This document shows positions 62,801 through 64,000 of a stretch of DNA of 64,000 bases, one piece after another (the stretch's first letter is position 1; each line of letters begins with the position of its first letter). Origin of the DNA: Symbiodinium natans (taxonomy: Eukaryota; Sar; Dinophyceae; Suessiales; Symbiodiniaceae); NCBI GenBank assembly GCA_905221605.1, contig CAJNDS010000567.1:1-64000 (forward strand), in the 5' to 3' direction. Position numbers and translations under genes: made by a program. The notes beneath the pieces are model-generated. The model saw only the letters and a program-made list of their open reading frames with translations. It was not told where the DNA came from and made no database searches.

Positions 62801-64000
62801 GCTTCCTGACCTGTGATGATGAAGCATCGAGCAAGCGTCTCCACCTGTTTACGGATCTCTTCTTCCATGTACCAAAGATTTGGATCAAATAGGCAATGGT
62901 TATGTTTGTACATCTCGGCCAGATGCAAGGAATACAGGCTTTGTCCAACACCACCTGGCGAGATGCCTATGAAGCAGCGATCAACGTTATAGCCTCGCTT
63001 TGCTATCGCCAATGCTGCCTGGCAGCAAACGAAGACGTTGTGGTTCGCCCAGAAGGTTTGCCTGTAAAAGCGATGAAGTTTCTCTTCAACGCACTGCGGG
63101 ACGGGATCGAGCAGAGAATGGGGCACATACACATAGCAGTTATTGAAGGGACCTTTCGGCACTGGCGTAATTGAAAGTGATGAGTCGGCTTTGTCGTACG
63201 CAAAGCATATGTCGTCGTAGCATATGGCGGGCTGACGCTGGTCCTCCGTCTCACACCACTCTACGATGAGGGATATCATTCTGGTGTGCATAAACTCATG
63301 CTTCAGACAGAATGCCAATTTGAACACATCGTCAGCCTTGTCCGTTGTCCATGAGCCTGAACTGTCCTGGTCCTGTCTGTTTGCAGCAACGGCCATCACG
63401 TCATCAGCCGGCTCTGGATCGTCTAGTCTGTTTTCTACCTGAATGCTGTTCGGACGCCTCGCAGCAGCTTGCCTGCAAGCTAAGAAAAAGTCTGAGTCTG
63501 AGACATAATTTTGCTTGTCGGCGACGACTGCGTTCGCAACACTGTCGCCATCTTTGCGCACAGACGGTCGCAATCTGCGAAACACGCCCTCCAAGATCGT
63601 GAAAAATGAGCCAAGTCGGTGCAGGACTGCCTCGGGAGGTATGCCCGAAAACGGCAAGAAACTGCCGTCGTCATTGTAAATGTATAAAAATCCCTTGTGA
63701 ACTCTCATGTGGCGGCCCCCTTCGATCATCCAGGACAATGCAGCAGCGTCGGCCAGCATGGGTTTTGGCGGCACTCTGCCTTCGGCTATTGCTGCTGCCA
63801 CTGCGATGATTCTCCGCAACTCCTCGCTTGTATCGGGGAACCGCGCCGCCAGCGTGTTCAGCATGGACTCCGTCTGCACTCTGATGTAGGATCGGTCCTG
63901 CTTGACGTCTGGATCGTAAGTACTGAGCACAGAAGAAATCTTCTTACTGCACAAGGCAAAGGTATCGGCAAACTGCTGCGCAGACGCTTCTGCTCCTGGT
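59809..64000 (-). CDS. Intact helicase-polymerase-protease-zinc finger polyprotein, copy 2 (partial)
   Basis: Open from the window edge at 64000 to the stop at 59809 (about 1,397 codons), with no break where copy 1 lost 10 bp: YQIIEDYVNGGDMY reads through. Domains in order: Glu/Asp-rich linker, SF3 helicase-like (GISPGGVGQS, Gln at 62941-62943 in the P-loop Lys position; FIITGQE), charged linker, family-A/TV-Pol-like motifs (DLDISN, NKVLNGG, LHFDGL), OTU-like protease (DGNCVPC, PHCVAV), and C2H2 finger (CPFC...H-x3-HH). The nuclease part would be upstream, beyond the edge. The product likely replicates the element's DNA and is cut by its own protease; that is inference. Confidence 0.65.
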   Translation of the reverse strand, partial: PGAEASAQQFADTFALCSKKISSVLSTYDPDVKQDRSYIRVQTESMLNTLAARFPDTSEELRRIIAVAAAIAEGRVPPKPMLADAAALSWMIEGGRHMRVHKGFLYIYNDDGSFLPFSGIPPEAVLHRLGSFFTILEGVFRRLRPSVRKDGDSVANAVVADKQNYVSDSDFFLACRQAAARRPNSIQVENRLDDPEPADDVMAVAANRQDQDSSGSWTTDKADDVFKLAFCLKHEFMHTRMISLIVEWCETEDQRQPAICYDDICFAYDKADSSLSITPVPKGPFNNCYVYVPHSLLDPVPQCVEEKLHRFYRQTFWANHNVFVCCQAALAIAKRGYNVDRCFIGISPGGVGQSLYSLHLAEMYKHNHCLFDPNLWYMEEEIRKQVETLARCFIITGQEAPESSKKLHTDLYKKTMSGDGIMGRKPYGYTTRMFSIVGWKRLEVNRLMKFVGVHLGNFNSMLRRAFVWKVKARFVAKKFLERYPDHELDGIFESDPTLAKFFLMSQASIAGLRIQWAFEAEHSLEECYQIIEDYVNGGDMYLTEDSMRLACDLPIRQRHEQTEAGLAAVIATEEDSEKNQDAEASSWTRLQEFLIKKLLESGSETLTYHQFKAMSFKDVQVPNLPKDNLWSKLIPEDLMVEGIIKHKTSKKKSGAYIPKIKFDQTLQEVCKKNPDEQQMIFTEKYDVAKLRDYAYKHLSRAKNAETFREYYAAVLKALRSPQKAKAGRKTAATADLIRKTQAKLDKLASHEDDVQRMLGSKRRLKEKTSGDDIADVREVQGQVIKQVEYHYSEEVQLSVQGRKYSHAGNAQTSSRRLQAIILDGHTMDLDISNCCVSILHQLLEKLKPKPPLPDELKTFLHELLTQRESVIEKLGLNFSEGKEAINKVLNGGNPPDSCKDNETAKKLQRLSLYCRWIACNLLHEDYLSLAENVTKTFPSATIFSLMWTCVEDWILDVWAAHVSKIKPDHVSLHFDGLRVSTDVIPDVDAFTKDCSAHISQETTFNVKIVRKTHKTVLQSIRQACESESSISTMPPILTEDGNCVPCAMWHAFASIRSGVEAMLKKEAPQEGDRAAKHRKYGETAQALGITLSCCDGLPPPAVKSFILHSENAGRPHCVAVQLSADCSYASVFDGSTYRRLPYNSFRNAVCVGFDVPTVATFWQAKSKDEQKVAAILLDLQAGAHDDDMSSDEESEDFTRRCSSAVILLDEDDTLCVSDGILDAMSEEVADVMSDLSKKSYRTEGRTVCPFCPFRSFKQLRQLRTHITKHHTRKNQYICSGTKQTKVVLALYDFAASQQTVQEKYLRESCQILRSTITPALSCSLSHIDKHIRLVLKASGPVYVNLDSIGKTENVRRVRNMYYDHTFADLAVQEMIMQHAQESWPPLLFHSSASSLV

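Larger units (their letters stand above)
59077..64000 (-). mobile_element. Large DDE transposon, copy 2 (cut by gap and window edge)
   Basis: Same orientation as copy 1. Positions correspond with an offset of 7,703 up to about 54700 and 7,713 beyond it, because of the 10-bp difference. The left end is lost in the gap (first base equals about 51374 of copy 1) and the right end continues past the window. This copy keeps the nuclease-linker, helicase, polymerase, protease and zinc-finger region as one open frame. Confidence 0.85.

Overview
The window looks like nuclear DNA of a microalgal protist, most likely a dinoflagellate (Symbiodiniaceae-like; a parasitic relative such as Amoebophrya is not excluded). 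The reasons are mixed. Telomere-type TTTAGGG arrays are scattered everywhere. Short introns have GT or GC donors and AG|G acceptors flanked by short direct repeats. Several introns look like transposon-derived introners with terminal inverted repeats. The Ty1/copia element has the CCCH plus CCHC Gag and methyltransferase-like domain I associate with dinoflagellate copia polyproteins. No bacterial operon, RNA gene or CRISPR array was seen.

Layout. 1-900 is an AT-rich TTTAAAT satellite. 1350-3480 is a satellite of about 114 bp with higher-order structure. 4.4-8.0 kb holds short plus-strand coding-like islands, probably one intron-dense gene. 8.5-10.9 kb is a nested tandem duplication with degenerate telomere-like motifs. 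10.9-33.6 kb is a mosaic of tiny, mostly minus-strand exons separated by introns that consist largely of (TTTAGGG)n/(CCCTAAA)n, microsatellites and small inverted-repeat elements. One gene there can be assembled fully: a seven-exon minus-strand gene (23096-25871) joining a TMEM151-like membrane domain to a PARP catalytic domain. Ankyrin-like exons (31-33.6 kb) and coiled-coil exons (17-29.5 kb) lie on the same strand.

33638-43519 is a complete copia LTR retrotransposon, flanked by a 5-bp TAGGG duplication, so it inserted into a telomere-type repeat. Its coding region runs Gag (CCCH+CCHC), two tandem retropepsins, methyltransferase-like domain, integrase, 2OG-Fe(II) dioxygenase-like domain, reverse transcriptase, RNase H and a C-terminal membrane segment. 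It is interrupted by four frame changes although its LTRs are almost identical.

43.5-50.6 kb is gene-poor and carries several tandem repeats, one of which looks like amplified exons. 50.6-64 kb holds two nearly identical direct copies of a very large minus-strand mobile element, separated by about 1.5 kb of other sequence and a 100-N gap. Its coding order is PD-(D/E)XK nuclease, SF3 helicase-like domain with an altered P-loop, family-A/TV-Pol-like polymerase, OTU-like cysteine protease, C2H2 zinc finger, DDE transposase. A transposase combined with its own replication enzymes and a protease makes this the best candidate for an undescribed system. Between the copies lies a lectin-like/zinc-finger gene broken by a 16-bp tandem duplication.
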